DNA from: Rhodospirillales bacterium
GTDB lineage: Bacteria > Pseudomonadota > Alphaproteobacteria > Acetobacterales > Acetobacteraceae
Direction: 5' to 3'
DNA: 10,685 nt
NCBI GenBank assembly: GCA_028866445.1
Contig: JAGWIE010000025.1
Span: forward strand, 1 to 10,685
The notes beneath the pieces were generated by a model. That model worked only from the letters and a program-made list of their open reading frames with translations. It had not been told where the DNA came from and did no database searches. Positions 1 through 6,636 of the stretch are shown here, one piece after another. Position 1 is the first letter of the stretch. Each line of letters begins with the position of its first letter. Made by a program: the position numbers and the translations under genes.

Positions 1-134
1 GACACAAAGTCGAGAACATGTTCGCCAAGCTCAAGGACTGGCGACGCGTCGCTACGCGATACGACCGATGCGCACATACTTTCTTCTCAGCCATCTGCAT
101 CGCCGCAGCCGTCGCATTCTATCTCAAAGAATGA
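1..134 (+). pseudogene. IS5-family transposase, C-terminal end only (cut by the window edge)
   Basis: Reading from base 3 there is an open frame of 43 codons ending at TGA 132-134. It encodes the characteristic C-terminus of IS5-family (IS427/IS1031-like) DDE transposases: a basic E-N-M-F-x-K-L-K-D-W-R-R block, then R-Y-D-R-C-A-H-T-F-F-S-A, then a hydrophobic tail. The conserved E near the start of this stretch fits the last acidic residue of the DDE triad. The upstream part lies outside the window, so I cannot tell whether the transposase is intact. It is labelled pseudogene only because it is partial here. Confidence in the family is high from the motif; the subgroup is inference. Confidence 0.82.
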
Positions 135-150
135 GTCCTGAGCCTAATTG
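1..150 (+). mobile_element. Right end of an IS5-family insertion sequence
   Basis: The transposase stop at 134 is followed by a short AT-rich stretch. IS5-family elements normally end within a few tens of bases of the transposase stop, so the right terminal inverted repeat probably lies in about 133-150 (the GAGTCCTGAGCC region). The left end is outside the window, so neither the inverted repeat pairing nor a target duplication can be verified. The exact boundary is a guess. Confidence 0.5.
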
Positions 151-206
151 TAAATCAAAAAACGGCTACAGATCTCGTTTTCTTAGCAAAATTCAGGAAA
201 TGCACA

Positions 207-842
207 ATGTCTTCATGGACAGATTTGGTCGTCGGGTTAGCTAAAGCTTGTGCTTGGCCTAGCGCCGTCACCTTTATCGCATGGAATTTCAAAGGACAAA
301 TACCTGAACTCTTCAATCGAGTTGAAGAGATTACGTTGCAAGGAGCTAAGTTTACTCCCAAGACTACTCAGGTAACCGTAGAGTCATCGTATAAAGATAA
401 TAAGTTGGATGCACCTCAACCTGCACCACTGATAGCGCTTTCTCCAGCCGCAAGCGAAATCAAACTGGGATTACAAGATGATTTGAAACGCTTTAGTTCT
501 GAGCAATATACCGAAGTTTTGTTAGACGACTTAGCGCGAGCGCGACTGCAAATCGGACATGAAATTACCTATAGAAAAGCATTTGGTTCCCAACTTTTGT
601 TCTTAAGAGAACTAAACTCGACAGGCGCAATCCCTATTGAAATCGCTAGAGACTATTTTGAAAAACAGACGAAAAGCTTTGTACAATTTTATAAAGAATA
701 TGGTTTTGACGGTTGGTTGACATTTCTTATCCGGAACGGCTTGATTTCGCATCTTCATGGCAAAGTCGAAATTACTCCGATAGGAAACGATTTTGTTCAG
801 TATCTTGTGAGTCAGCACCTACCAGAAGCAAAAGGATATTGA
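207..842 (+). CDS. Membrane-anchored hypothetical protein with a C-terminal winged-helix-like segment
   Basis: This 211-residue protein is not recognised. Residues about 7-27 form a hydrophobic segment (V-V-G-L-A-K-A-C-A-W-P-S-A-V-T-F-I-A-W), followed by a positively charged turn and an amphipathic helix. That layout is common in small bacterial proteins anchored by one N-terminal membrane helix. A low-complexity linker spans about 50-85, and helical sequence with alternating charge spans about 90-130. Residues about 150-205 (Y-G-F-D-G-W-L-T-F-L through I-T-P-I-G-N-D-F) look like a winged-helix: a hydrophobic helix, a short beta hairpin and a closing helix. The ATG at 207 is preceded by CAGGAAATGCACA, a reasonable ribosome binding site. 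The gene is clearly AT-richer than everything to its right and lies beside an IS end, so recent acquisition is likely. It converges with the PIG-L gene across 25 bp. Function is unknown. Confidence 0.7.
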   Translation: MSSWTDLVVGLAKACAWPSAVTFIAWNFKGQIPELFNRVEEITLQGAKFTPKTTQVTVESSYKDNKLDAPQPAPLIALSPAASEIKLGLQDDLKRFSSEQYTEVLLDDLARARLQIGHEITYRKAFGSQLLFLRELNSTGAIPIEIARDYFEKQTKSFVQFYKEYGFDGWLTFLIRNGLISHLHGKVEITPIGNDFVQYLVSQHLPEAKGY

Positions 843-867
843 TTTAATAATCTTGACTTCCAGAAAG

Positions 868-1614
868 CTAAACAATCATTCTTGCCGCGCCATCCCCCTG
901 CCACCACCGTAACTTCGTTACGTCCACCAGCGTTTCGCCTTCAAAACTGTGCCACCCCTCACGCCCACCGGGGGTTTGCGCGTAGAACGTTTCCGTTGCG
1001 GGCCATCGGTGCCAGAGCGACCATGTCCAGACCCGGTGGCGCAGATAGATGGCGCGCAGGCGGCGGGCGAGGCGGACATCCGGCACTGCCACGCGCTTTT
1101 CCGCCCAGAGCGGTGTGGAGCCGAGAGCGCGGATGAGCGGCACGGTAAGCGGCGCCATGTAGTTTGAAAACCAGATGGTGAAGCCTTGCTCTTTTTGAAG
1201 CGCCTCAACCGCACGGTAGGTTTGGATATGCTCTGGGTGGCCGTATTCGCCCCAGGGGTTGTGGGTGTAAACATCTACCGCACCCGCCAGAATGGGCCGC
1301 AGTTTTTCAACCAAAATGGTAAAATTGGCATCGTAACGGGTTTGCGCCTCGGGCGAGGCGATGGCGATTCCCGTTGGCGTCAGCACGGGGTTTTGCCAGT
1401 CCACCAGCAGGCGGCTGCCACTTTCCGGAATGGCGAGGTTGACCAAATGCGGCAATTTCAACGCCGCAACGGCTTTTGCGCGGGCCTCAGCTTTTTCTGG
1501 CCTGCCAAATGGCGCGCCGTAACACAGCACCACGGGTTTAGCCTGCGCCATAGCGGAGGAGAGCCAGAGGATTTCATCATCCGGGTGGGCGGCGACCACC
1601 ACGGAACGAGTCAT
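868..1614 (-). CDS. PIG-L/LmbE-family zinc N-deacetylase
   Basis: This 248-residue protein belongs to the PIG-L superfamily, metal-dependent de-N-acetylases acting on N-acetylglucosamine conjugates (GPI precursor, mycothiol precursor, antibiotic sugars). The N-terminal A-H-P-D-D-E motif (residues 9-14) and the distal G-H-P-E-H motif (125-129) are both intact. By analogy with MshB, H10, D13 and H129 would bind zinc and D12 would be the general base. Length is normal and no signal peptide is seen, so it is probably cytosolic. Its ATG overlaps the stop of the upstream GT4 gene by 4 nt (ATGA), implying translational coupling, and it is the last gene of the acp-spt operon. I infer that it deacetylates an HexNAc placed on the lipid headgroup by the adjacent GT4. 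The substrate is not proven, and some family members deacetylate other small molecules. The last few codons run into AT-rich DNA at the cluster edge. Confidence 0.88.
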   Translation of the reverse strand: MTRSVVVAAHPDDEILWLSSAMAQAKPVVLCYGAPFGRPEKAEARAKAVAALKLPHLVNLAIPESGSRLLVDWQNPVLTPTGIAIASPEAQTRYDANFTILVEKLRPILAGAVDVYTHNPWGEYGHPEHIQTYRAVEALQKEQGFTIWFSNYMAPLTVPLIRALGSTPLWAEKRVAVPDVRLARRLRAIYLRHRVWTWSLWHRWPATETFYAQTPGGREGWHSFEGETLVDVTKLRWWQGDGAARMIV

Positions 1615-2738
1615 GAAAGAACTCCATCGTAAATATCCTCAAGTGCGGCCGTCTGGCGGGTGAGGTCGAAATGCTGTTCCATGCGGCGGCGCGCGGCCTC
1701 GCCCATGCGCAGGCGCAAGGTGGGGTTGGCGAGCAGCGTGCCCATGGCGACGGAGAGTGCCTCCGGGTCGCGCTCTGGCACCAGAAAGCCGGTTTCGCCC
1801 TCCGCGATGCCCTCGGCGATGCCGCCAACGCGGCAGCCAATGCCGGGCACGCCGCTGGCGGCGGCTTCCAGCATCACCATGCCGAGCCCTTCCTCCCGCC
1901 CGGAGCTGGTTTTGATGCTGGGCAGCACCAGCATGGCGGCGCGGCGCATCCAGCCCAGAACCTCCGCGTGGGGGCGGGCACCGAGGAACAGAATGCGCTC
2001 GGCAAATCCGGTTTCCCGCGCCAGGCGCGCCAGGGCTTTACGCAATTTGCCATCGCCGATAATCACCAGCCGGGCGAGCGGAAATTGCGGGGCGAGGAGA
2101 GCGAAGGCGCGGATGAGATATTCCGTGCCCTTCACCTCCTCCAGCCGCGCCACATGCAGAATGCAGGGTTCCTCCTGCGCCGGGGTTCGGGGGGCGATGG
2201 CGTGGGTGTCCACCCCGATATAATGGGTGAGTACGCGTTCGGGCGGAAAGTCCAGCGCCAGCAGTTTTTGGCGCAAAAAGTTGGAGGCAGCGAGGAACAG
2301 GCTGCCTTGCCGCGCCAGCCTGCCGCGCCCCAGCGCGTAACGCGCCCAGGCCGGGTTGGCGAGCAGGCCGAGCGGGCCGAGCGTTGCATCAAACCCATGA
2401 AAGGTGGTGACCAGCGGCACGTTGAGCTGGGCTGCAAGCGGCAGGGCGTAAACCCCCTCCGGCCCGAAATGCGCGTGAATAAGGTCTGGCCGCCGCCCCG
2501 CCAGCATATAAAGGTAAGGGTGCGGGCTGGCGGAAAGCAGGTGCCAGGCAGCGGGCAGCAGCCGCATTTGCGGGGCAAGGTCTTCCAGCACCAGCGCCTC
2601 GGCCCCTGGTGGGGCGGCACCGTAGCGCAGTCGCCCCAAATAAAGCGGCTGGTAACGTTGGAGGCGCTGCGCCTGCTGGGTGATGAACGGCTCAGAGAGC
2701 CTGAACAGATTATGCCGGAAGATGCCGACCTGGCGCAT
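1611..2738 (-). CDS. GT4-family glycosyltransferase (GT-B fold)
   Basis: This is a 375-residue retaining glycosyltransferase of family GT4. The N-terminal acceptor domain has H-A-H-F-G (88-92) and T-F-H-G-F-D-A (112-118). The C-terminal nucleotide-sugar domain starts near H195-V-A-R-L-E-E-V-K-G, continues through I-I-G-D-G (226-230), and has the E-x7-E signature (E283 to E291, within G-L-G-M-V-M-L-E-A) followed by the G-V-P-G-I-G loop. The N-terminal F-R-H-N-L-F-R-L-S-E-P-F-I segment resembles exopolysaccharide/colanic-acid type GT4 enzymes more than mycothiol MshA. It lies 6 nt after spt and overlaps the PIG-L start by 4 nt, so the two are probably co-expressed and act in sequence. Possible roles are glycosylation of ceramide or of inositol phosphoceramide (inference), or an unrelated glycan role. 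Donor sugar cannot be read from sequence. Confidence 0.9.
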   Translation of the reverse strand: MRQVGIFRHNLFRLSEPFITQQAQRLQRYQPLYLGRLRYGAAPPGAEALVLEDLAPQMRLLPAAWHLLSASPHPYLYMLAGRRPDLIHAHFGPEGVYALPLAAQLNVPLVTTFHGFDATLGPLGLLANPAWARYALGRGRLARQGSLFLAASNFLRQKLLALDFPPERVLTHYIGVDTHAIAPRTPAQEEPCILHVARLEEVKGTEYLIRAFALLAPQFPLARLVIIGDGKLRKALARLARETGFAERILFLGARPHAEVLGWMRRAAMLVLPSIKTSSGREEGLGMVMLEAAASGVPGIGCRVGGIAEGIAEGETGFLVPERDPEALSVAMGTLLANPTLRLRMGEAARRRMEQHFDLTRQTAALEDIYDGVLS

Positions 2739-2744
2739 GGGCGG

Positions 2745-3959
2745 CTATTTCGCCGCCGCCAACTCGGCTTTCAGTAACCCCAGGCTGCTGCCAGCCTCGG
2801 CGAACAGGGCGATGGCGTGGTCGATTTGTGCTGGGCTGTGCGCGGCGGAAACGCTGGAACGCAACAGCGCCAACCCGCGCGGCGTGGCCGGTGGCAGGCT
2901 GACATTGGTGTAAAGCCCGGCTTTGAGCAAAGCCGCCCACAGGCCAAACGCGGCTTCCGGCGTTGGCATGATGGCGGAGACGACGGGGCTGGGTTCCGGC
3001 CCCAGCTCAAAGCCCAACCGTTCCAGCCCGCGGTAAAGCCGGTGTGCGTTTTCGTTAAGGCGGCGGCGCAGCTCCGGCCTGGTGCGCAGCTCGTGCAAGG
3101 CGGCTTCTGTGGCAGCGATGTTGGAAGGCGGCAGCGAGGCTGTGAACATATAAGGTCGGGAGACGACGCGCAGAACCTCAGCGCCTTCCATGTCGGTCAC
3201 GGCAAAGCCGCCCACACCAGCGAGAGATTTGGAGAAGGTGCCGACGATGAAGTCGCAATCCGCCTCCACCCCGGCTTGTTCGGCAAGGCCACGGCCGGTG
3301 GCGCCCAGCACACCCAGGGAATGGGCTTCATCCACCACCATATAGGCGCCGTATTCACGCTTCACCGCGGCAAATTCCTTTAAAGGGGCGGTGTCACCCA
3401 GCATGGAATAAATGCCCTCGACGATGATGATCTTGTCGCCAGGCTCATCTTTCAGGCGGCGGAGCCGGTTGGCGAGGTCTTCCGGGCTGTTATGGCGGAA
3501 GCGCGTAACCTGAGCGTAGCCAAGGCGCGAGGCATCGTAGATCGAGGCGTGGGAATCCGCATCCAGCAGCAAATGGTCGTTTTTACCCGCCAAAGCAGAG
3601 ATGATGCCGAGATTGGCCTGGTAACCGGTGGAGAACACCATGGCCTGCTTGCGGCCATAAAAATCCGCCAGGGCTGCTTCCAACCGCCCATGCCCGCCAT
3701 AAGAGCCATTGGCGATGCGCGAGCCGGTGGTGCCGGAGCCTGAAGCGCTGCTGGCGGCATTGGCGGCGGCAACCACCGCGGGCTCATAGGTAAGGCCAAG
3801 ATAATTATTGGTGCCGAGCAGAAGCGTTCTGCGGCCCGCGAGCATCGCCTCCGTGGGGGAAAGCACCTCCTCGAACTTCACGTTGAACGGGTTGGCCCCC
3901 GCCTGTTCCAACTGGCGGTATTGCGCCGCCAGGGCCGCGTATTTGTCGAACAGCGCCAT
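2745..3959 (-). CDS. spt: Serine palmitoyltransferase (alpha-oxoamine synthase family)
   Basis: This 404-residue PLP enzyme condenses L-serine with a long-chain acyl thioester to give 3-ketosphinganine, the committed step of sphingolipid synthesis. Active-site positions match Sphingomonas SPT with a constant offset of about 21 residues: H137 in D-A-D-S-H-A-S (stacks on PLP), D210 and H213 in V-V-D-E-A-H-S-L-G, and K244 in G-T-F-S-K-S-L (Schiff base). The glycine-rich G-S-G-T-T-G-S-R segment (73-81) and the C-terminal P-P-A-T-P-R-G-x-x-L-L-R motif (357-367) are also present. The alternatives in the fold family are KBL, AONS and ALAS. The adjacent dedicated ACP gene (6-nt gap) and the likely fatty-acyl ligase at the right edge favour SPT. 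It is soluble and cytoplasmic, with no membrane segment. It lies within the acp-spt-GT4-pigL operon. Confidence 0.9.
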   Translation of the reverse strand: MALFDKYAALAAQYRQLEQAGANPFNVKFEEVLSPTEAMLAGRRTLLLGTNNYLGLTYEPAVVAAANAASSASGSGTTGSRIANGSYGGHGRLEAALADFYGRKQAMVFSTGYQANLGIISALAGKNDHLLLDADSHASIYDASRLGYAQVTRFRHNSPEDLANRLRRLKDEPGDKIIIVEGIYSMLGDTAPLKEFAAVKREYGAYMVVDEAHSLGVLGATGRGLAEQAGVEADCDFIVGTFSKSLAGVGGFAVTDMEGAEVLRVVSRPYMFTASLPPSNIAATEAALHELRTRPELRRRLNENAHRLYRGLERLGFELGPEPSPVVSAIMPTPEAAFGLWAALLKAGLYTNVSLPPATPRGLALLRSSVSAAHSPAQIDHAIALFAEAGSSLGLLKAELAAAK

Positions 3960-3965
3960 TTGGGA

Positions 3966-4217
3966 CTACGCGGCTTGCTTCAGGCGCTGCACGGTGGCGA
4001 CGAGATCGCCCAACGTTTCCACCTCGGCGATTTTGTCCAAAGGCACGGAAATATCGAGCTTGTCCTCGATCTCCATGACAAAATCCATCACCGCGACGGA
4101 ATCAAGCCCCAGATCCTCGATGATATGGGTATCGTCCGATAACGGGCGCGCCTGCGGCAAAGCCGCTTGTAACGTGCCGAAAATAACTTCACGAATTTCG
4201 CTGGCCTGGTCAGACAT
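3966..4217 (-). CDS. Acyl carrier protein dedicated to sphingolipid synthesis
   Basis: This 83-residue acidic four-helix carrier protein has the phosphopantetheine attachment motif D-L-G-L-D-S-V, with S40 as the modified serine, followed by the acidic helix II (V-M-D-F-V-M-E-I-E-D). It is the first gene of the leftward operon and ends 6 nt before spt. A separate ACP next to spt is a recurring arrangement in alphaproteobacterial sphingolipid clusters, where acyl-ACP supplies the fatty acid to SPT. The motif shows that it is an ACP; the dedicated role comes from position. Upstream of the ATG, AGGGAG lies about 13 nt away, farther than ideal, so initiation may be weak or rely on another feature. 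The housekeeping fatty-acid ACP would normally sit beside fabD/fabG/fabF, which are absent here. Confidence 0.93.
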   Translation of the reverse strand: MSDQASEIREVIFGTLQAALPQARPLSDDTHIIEDLGLDSVAVMDFVMEIEDKLDISVPLDKIAEVETLGDLVATVQRLKQAA

Positions 4218-4348
4218 GTCGCGGCGCAGTGCTCCCTAAACGGCTTCATGCACCTGGTCCGCATGACCTGCGTGCAATAAAAACTATACAAATTATTTCC
4301 CACCCTATTAAAGAGCGGGCAACGCATTGTCACGAGCCTTCTGGACCC
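4218..4348. promoter_or_regulatory. Divergent promoter region between acp-spt operon and lptFG
   Basis: This 131-bp gap separates two divergent operons and contains a locally AT-rich core at about 4276-4312. On the minus strand a TTAATA (4311-4306) and TATAGT (4288-4283) pair separated by 17 bp gives a fair sigma70-type promoter for acp, with an expected transcript start near 4276. On the plus strand an overlapping ATGACC (4263-4268)/TATACA (4285-4290) pair with a 16-bp spacer is weaker and could serve lptF. The overlap would make the two promoters mutually exclusive or co-regulated. These are consensus matches by eye only. Confidence 0.4.
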
Positions 4349-5569
4349 ATGACACCCACGCCTCGCCGGATTACCCGGCAGCGGCCGGTTTTTCTGGACA
4401 CCCTGAATAGAGTTTGGTTTGGCGCTTTGAAAACAGATGGTTATCTGATTCGGGAGATAACGTGGCCATTCGCCACAATTTTAGGCGTGCTGCTGCTGCT
4501 GTTCGGAGGCGACAGCCTGGCCGGCATTCTCTCCGATGCCGTGAACGGCTTGCTTCCGGTGGGGGTCATCGCGGCACTCACGGCGCTTAAATTGCTCATC
4601 TCGCTGGACGTGCTGATCCCCATCTCGCTGTTCATCGCGGTGGTGGCGGCGTTTGGCCGGTTGCAGGCCGATAGCGAGATTACCGCCATGCTGGCACTGG
4701 GCATGGGGCCGCGCCAGCTCTTCCGCCCGGTGCTGGGGCTGGCGCTGGGGCTGGCCATATGCGTCACTTGCCTTTCCGCCTTCGCCCGCCCCTGGGCCTA
4801 TGCCGCCTCGCACAACATAACCCGCCACGCCACCGCCATGCTGAACGTGAATGCGATGGAGGCAGGGGCGTTTTATGCCAGCCAGGATGGCGCGCGGGTG
4901 ATTTTTCTGGGCAACCGTGCCGGGCCACATGCGGACGCAAAAAACGTGTTCATCGCCAAGCGGGATGGCGGGCAAATTGAGGTGATCTTCGCCGATAGCG
5001 CCAGCCCCGCGGTGCCAGGGCCCGGCGGCCAGCGCAGCGTGCATCTCTCCGGCGCGCATGTTTATAAATTTGATAACGGCCACCCCACGCAGGATGAATC
5101 TCTGGCGGCGGCGGGGCTGAACCTGGACCCGGATGGCAGCGTGGCGGGTGCAACCAGCTACAGCCCGGTGGCCGCCAGCACGGCGCATCTGCTGGCCGCC
5201 ACCAACCCGGCTGATATCGCCGAGCGGCAATGGCGGCTTTCCACCGGGCTTTCCACCTTGCTGCTGGCGCTGCTAGGGGCGATTATGAGCCGCGGGGGCC
5301 CGCGCCAAAGCCGTTATGCCAAATTCGGCCCCGCCATTCTGGCATATTCCGCCTATTACCTGCTTTGCACCACCGCGCGCGTTTGGGTGCAGCACGGGCA
5401 GGTGGGGGCTTTCCCCGGCATATGGTGGGCACCAGCCGGGCTGGCTCTGGCCATGGCGGTTATTTGGTATGCACCCGCCATCCGCCGTGCCCTGCGCGCC
5501 ACCCCCCGGCCCCTGGCCGCCCGGCCGCCGCTGAATTGGGGCCAGGCCGGCAGCCGCGATGCTGCTTGA
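4349..5569 (+). CDS. lptF: LptF-family permease subunit of the lipopolysaccharide/lipid export ABC transporter
   Basis: This 406-residue inner-membrane protein of the LptF/YjgP family works with LptG and the ATPase LptB to extract lipid from the inner membrane and pass it to the LptC-A-D bridge. Membrane segments lie at about 40-58, 66-104 and 125-147. A periplasmic beta-jellyroll-type domain spans about 155-290, and three C-terminal helices lie at about 298-314, 327-345 and 357-375. The L-Q-A-D-S-E-I-T-A-M-L-A-L-G-M coupling segment (105-119) and the R-Y-A-K-F-G-P-A-I-L-A-Y motif (322-333) are family-typical. I chose the ATG at 4349. An in-frame ATG at 4229 would add 40 residues of non-conserved, charged sequence running through the promoter region. 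The stop overlaps lptG by 11 nt. LptB and LptC are not in the window, so whether this pair serves LPS or the locus's own lipid is open. Confidence 0.85.
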   Translation: MTPTPRRITRQRPVFLDTLNRVWFGALKTDGYLIREITWPFATILGVLLLLFGGDSLAGILSDAVNGLLPVGVIAALTALKLLISLDVLIPISLFIAVVAAFGRLQADSEITAMLALGMGPRQLFRPVLGLALGLAICVTCLSAFARPWAYAASHNITRHATAMLNVNAMEAGAFYASQDGARVIFLGNRAGPHADAKNVFIAKRDGGQIEVIFADSASPAVPGPGGQRSVHLSGAHVYKFDNGHPTQDESLAAAGLNLDPDGSVAGATSYSPVAASTAHLLAATNPADIAERQWRLSTGLSTLLLALLGAIMSRGGPRQSRYAKFGPAILAYSAYYLLCTTARVWVQHGQVGAFPGIWWAPAGLALAMAVIWYAPAIRRALRATPRPLAARPPLNWGQAGSRDAA

Positions 5570-6635
5570 CCGCTATATAGGCTGGGCGGTTTTGCGGGTT
5601 TTTCTGCTGGTAACCGCCGGGCTGACCGCTTTGTTCAGCCTGCTCAGCTTTGTTGAGCAGCTTAGCTTTGTAGGCCAGGGGCAATACCGGCTGGCGGGCG
5701 CGCTTAACTACACGCTGCTCACAGCACCCGGCGAGATGGTTCAGCTTGCCCCGGTTTCCATGCTGCTGGCTGCCTTGCTGGGGCTGGGCAGCCTTGCCAA
5801 ACAATCGGAACTCACCGCCTTCCGCAGCTTCGGTGTTTCCCAGGCCAGAATTATCGGCGCGGTGATAAAGCTCTGCCTGCCGGTTATCGCCGCATTGTTT
5901 CTCATCGCGCAATTCATCATCCCGCCAGCCCAGCAGGCCGCCCAGCGGGCGCGTGCCGCCGCCCTGGGCAGCGCCCTGCCCGGGCTTTCCAATGGCGGGT
6001 TCTGGGCCCAGAAAAACGGGGTATTCTTAAACGTGCAAAGCTTCGCGGGCGCACAACTGCACGGTGTGACCATTTTTACCTTTGGCCCTTCAGGCGGGCT
6101 GCAAAGCATGGTGGAGGCGGATAACGCCACCCCTGAGCCGGATGGCAATTGGCACCTGACCGGCGTGACGCGCGACATTATCGCCGATGGCCAGACCGGG
6201 ATGGACAACCCCGCGCTGCTGAGCTGGAAGCCATTTCTCTCCGCCCGGCAATTGCAATTGCTGGCCATTCCGCCGGAGACCATGCCGCCCTTGGCGCTTT
6301 ACAGCTATGTGCGGCAGCTAAAACACCAGCACCAGCAGGCCTTGGCCTATGAGCAAAGTTTCTGGCGCATGGTGGCGATTCCGCTCTCGCTGATCGGCAT
6401 GGCGCTTATCGCTGGCCCATTCGTGTTCGGGCCGCAGCGTTCGGGCGGGGCGGGGCGGCAGATCGTCATCGGCGCGCTGCTGGGCATGGTATTTGTGTTG
6501 GTGCAGCAGATTACCGGCTATCTGGGGCTGCTGCTGGCGGTGAACCCGGCCTTTTCGGCCCTTGCCCCATCATTGCTGCTGCTCGCCTTTGGCGGCTGGC
6601 TGCTGGAGCGCGGTGGGCACGCGACGCGAGGTTAA
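5559..6635 (+). CDS. lptG: LptG-family permease subunit of the lipopolysaccharide/lipid export ABC transporter
   Basis: This 358-residue partner of LptF has six predicted membrane segments (about 8-32, 58-80, 100-122, 268-290, 300-325, 333-350) around a periplasmic domain. Family features are L-x-R-Y at the N-terminus, S-E-L-T-A-F-R-S-F-G-V-S (83-94, the cytoplasmic coupling helix that contacts LptB), F-W-A-Q-K-N-G-V-F-L-N-V (148-159), P-P-E-T-M (238-242), and Y-E-Q-S-F-W-R followed by I-P-L-S-L (264-278). F-V-F-G-P-Q-R (288-294) is also typical. It starts inside lptF (11-nt overlap), the usual tight coupling of this pair. Its stop lies 1 nt from the stop of the convergent CDP-alcohol transferase gene, so there is no room for a separate terminator. 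Expected to be an inner-membrane protein. Confidence 0.88.
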   Translation: MLLDRYIGWAVLRVFLLVTAGLTALFSLLSFVEQLSFVGQGQYRLAGALNYTLLTAPGEMVQLAPVSMLLAALLGLGSLAKQSELTAFRSFGVSQARIIGAVIKLCLPVIAALFLIAQFIIPPAQQAAQRARAAALGSALPGLSNGGFWAQKNGVFLNVQSFAGAQLHGVTIFTFGPSGGLQSMVEADNATPEPDGNWHLTGVTRDIIADGQTGMDNPALLSWKPFLSARQLQLLAIPPETMPPLALYSYVRQLKHQHQQALAYEQSFWRMVAIPLSLIGMALIAGPFVFGPQRSGGAGRQIVIGALLGMVFVLVQQITGYLGLLLAVNPAFSALAPSLLLLAFGGWLLERGGHATRG

Positions 6636-6636
6636 C

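Noticed and set aside
868..2738. Mycothiol-type biosynthesis from GT4, PIG-L and inositol synthase
   Set aside because: The GT4 lacks the N-terminal glycine-rich features of MshA and resembles polysaccharide GT4 enzymes, no MshC/MshD homolog is present, and the partner genes are lipid genes.
1671..2777. 368-codon open frame on the plus strand opposite the GT4 gene
   Set aside because: It is antisense to a gene with full GT4 motifs, is rich in G, R, Q and A without any recognisable domain, and is explained by the GC-rich codon pattern of the true frame.
2745..3959. 2-amino-3-ketobutyrate CoA ligase or 5-aminolevulinate synthase instead of SPT
   Set aside because: All share the fold, but there is no threonine dehydrogenase or haem gene nearby, and the dedicated ACP plus likely acyl ligase point to SPT. 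Not excluded by sequence alone.
4229..4348. Forty-residue N-terminal extension of LptF from an upstream ATG
   Set aside because: It covers the divergent promoter core, has non-conserved charged sequence and would place the first membrane helix abnormally far from the N-terminus; the ATG at 4349 fits the family better.
4481..5230. 249-codon open frame on the minus strand inside lptF
   Set aside because: Low-complexity H/Q/R-rich translation antisense to a well-supported membrane protein.
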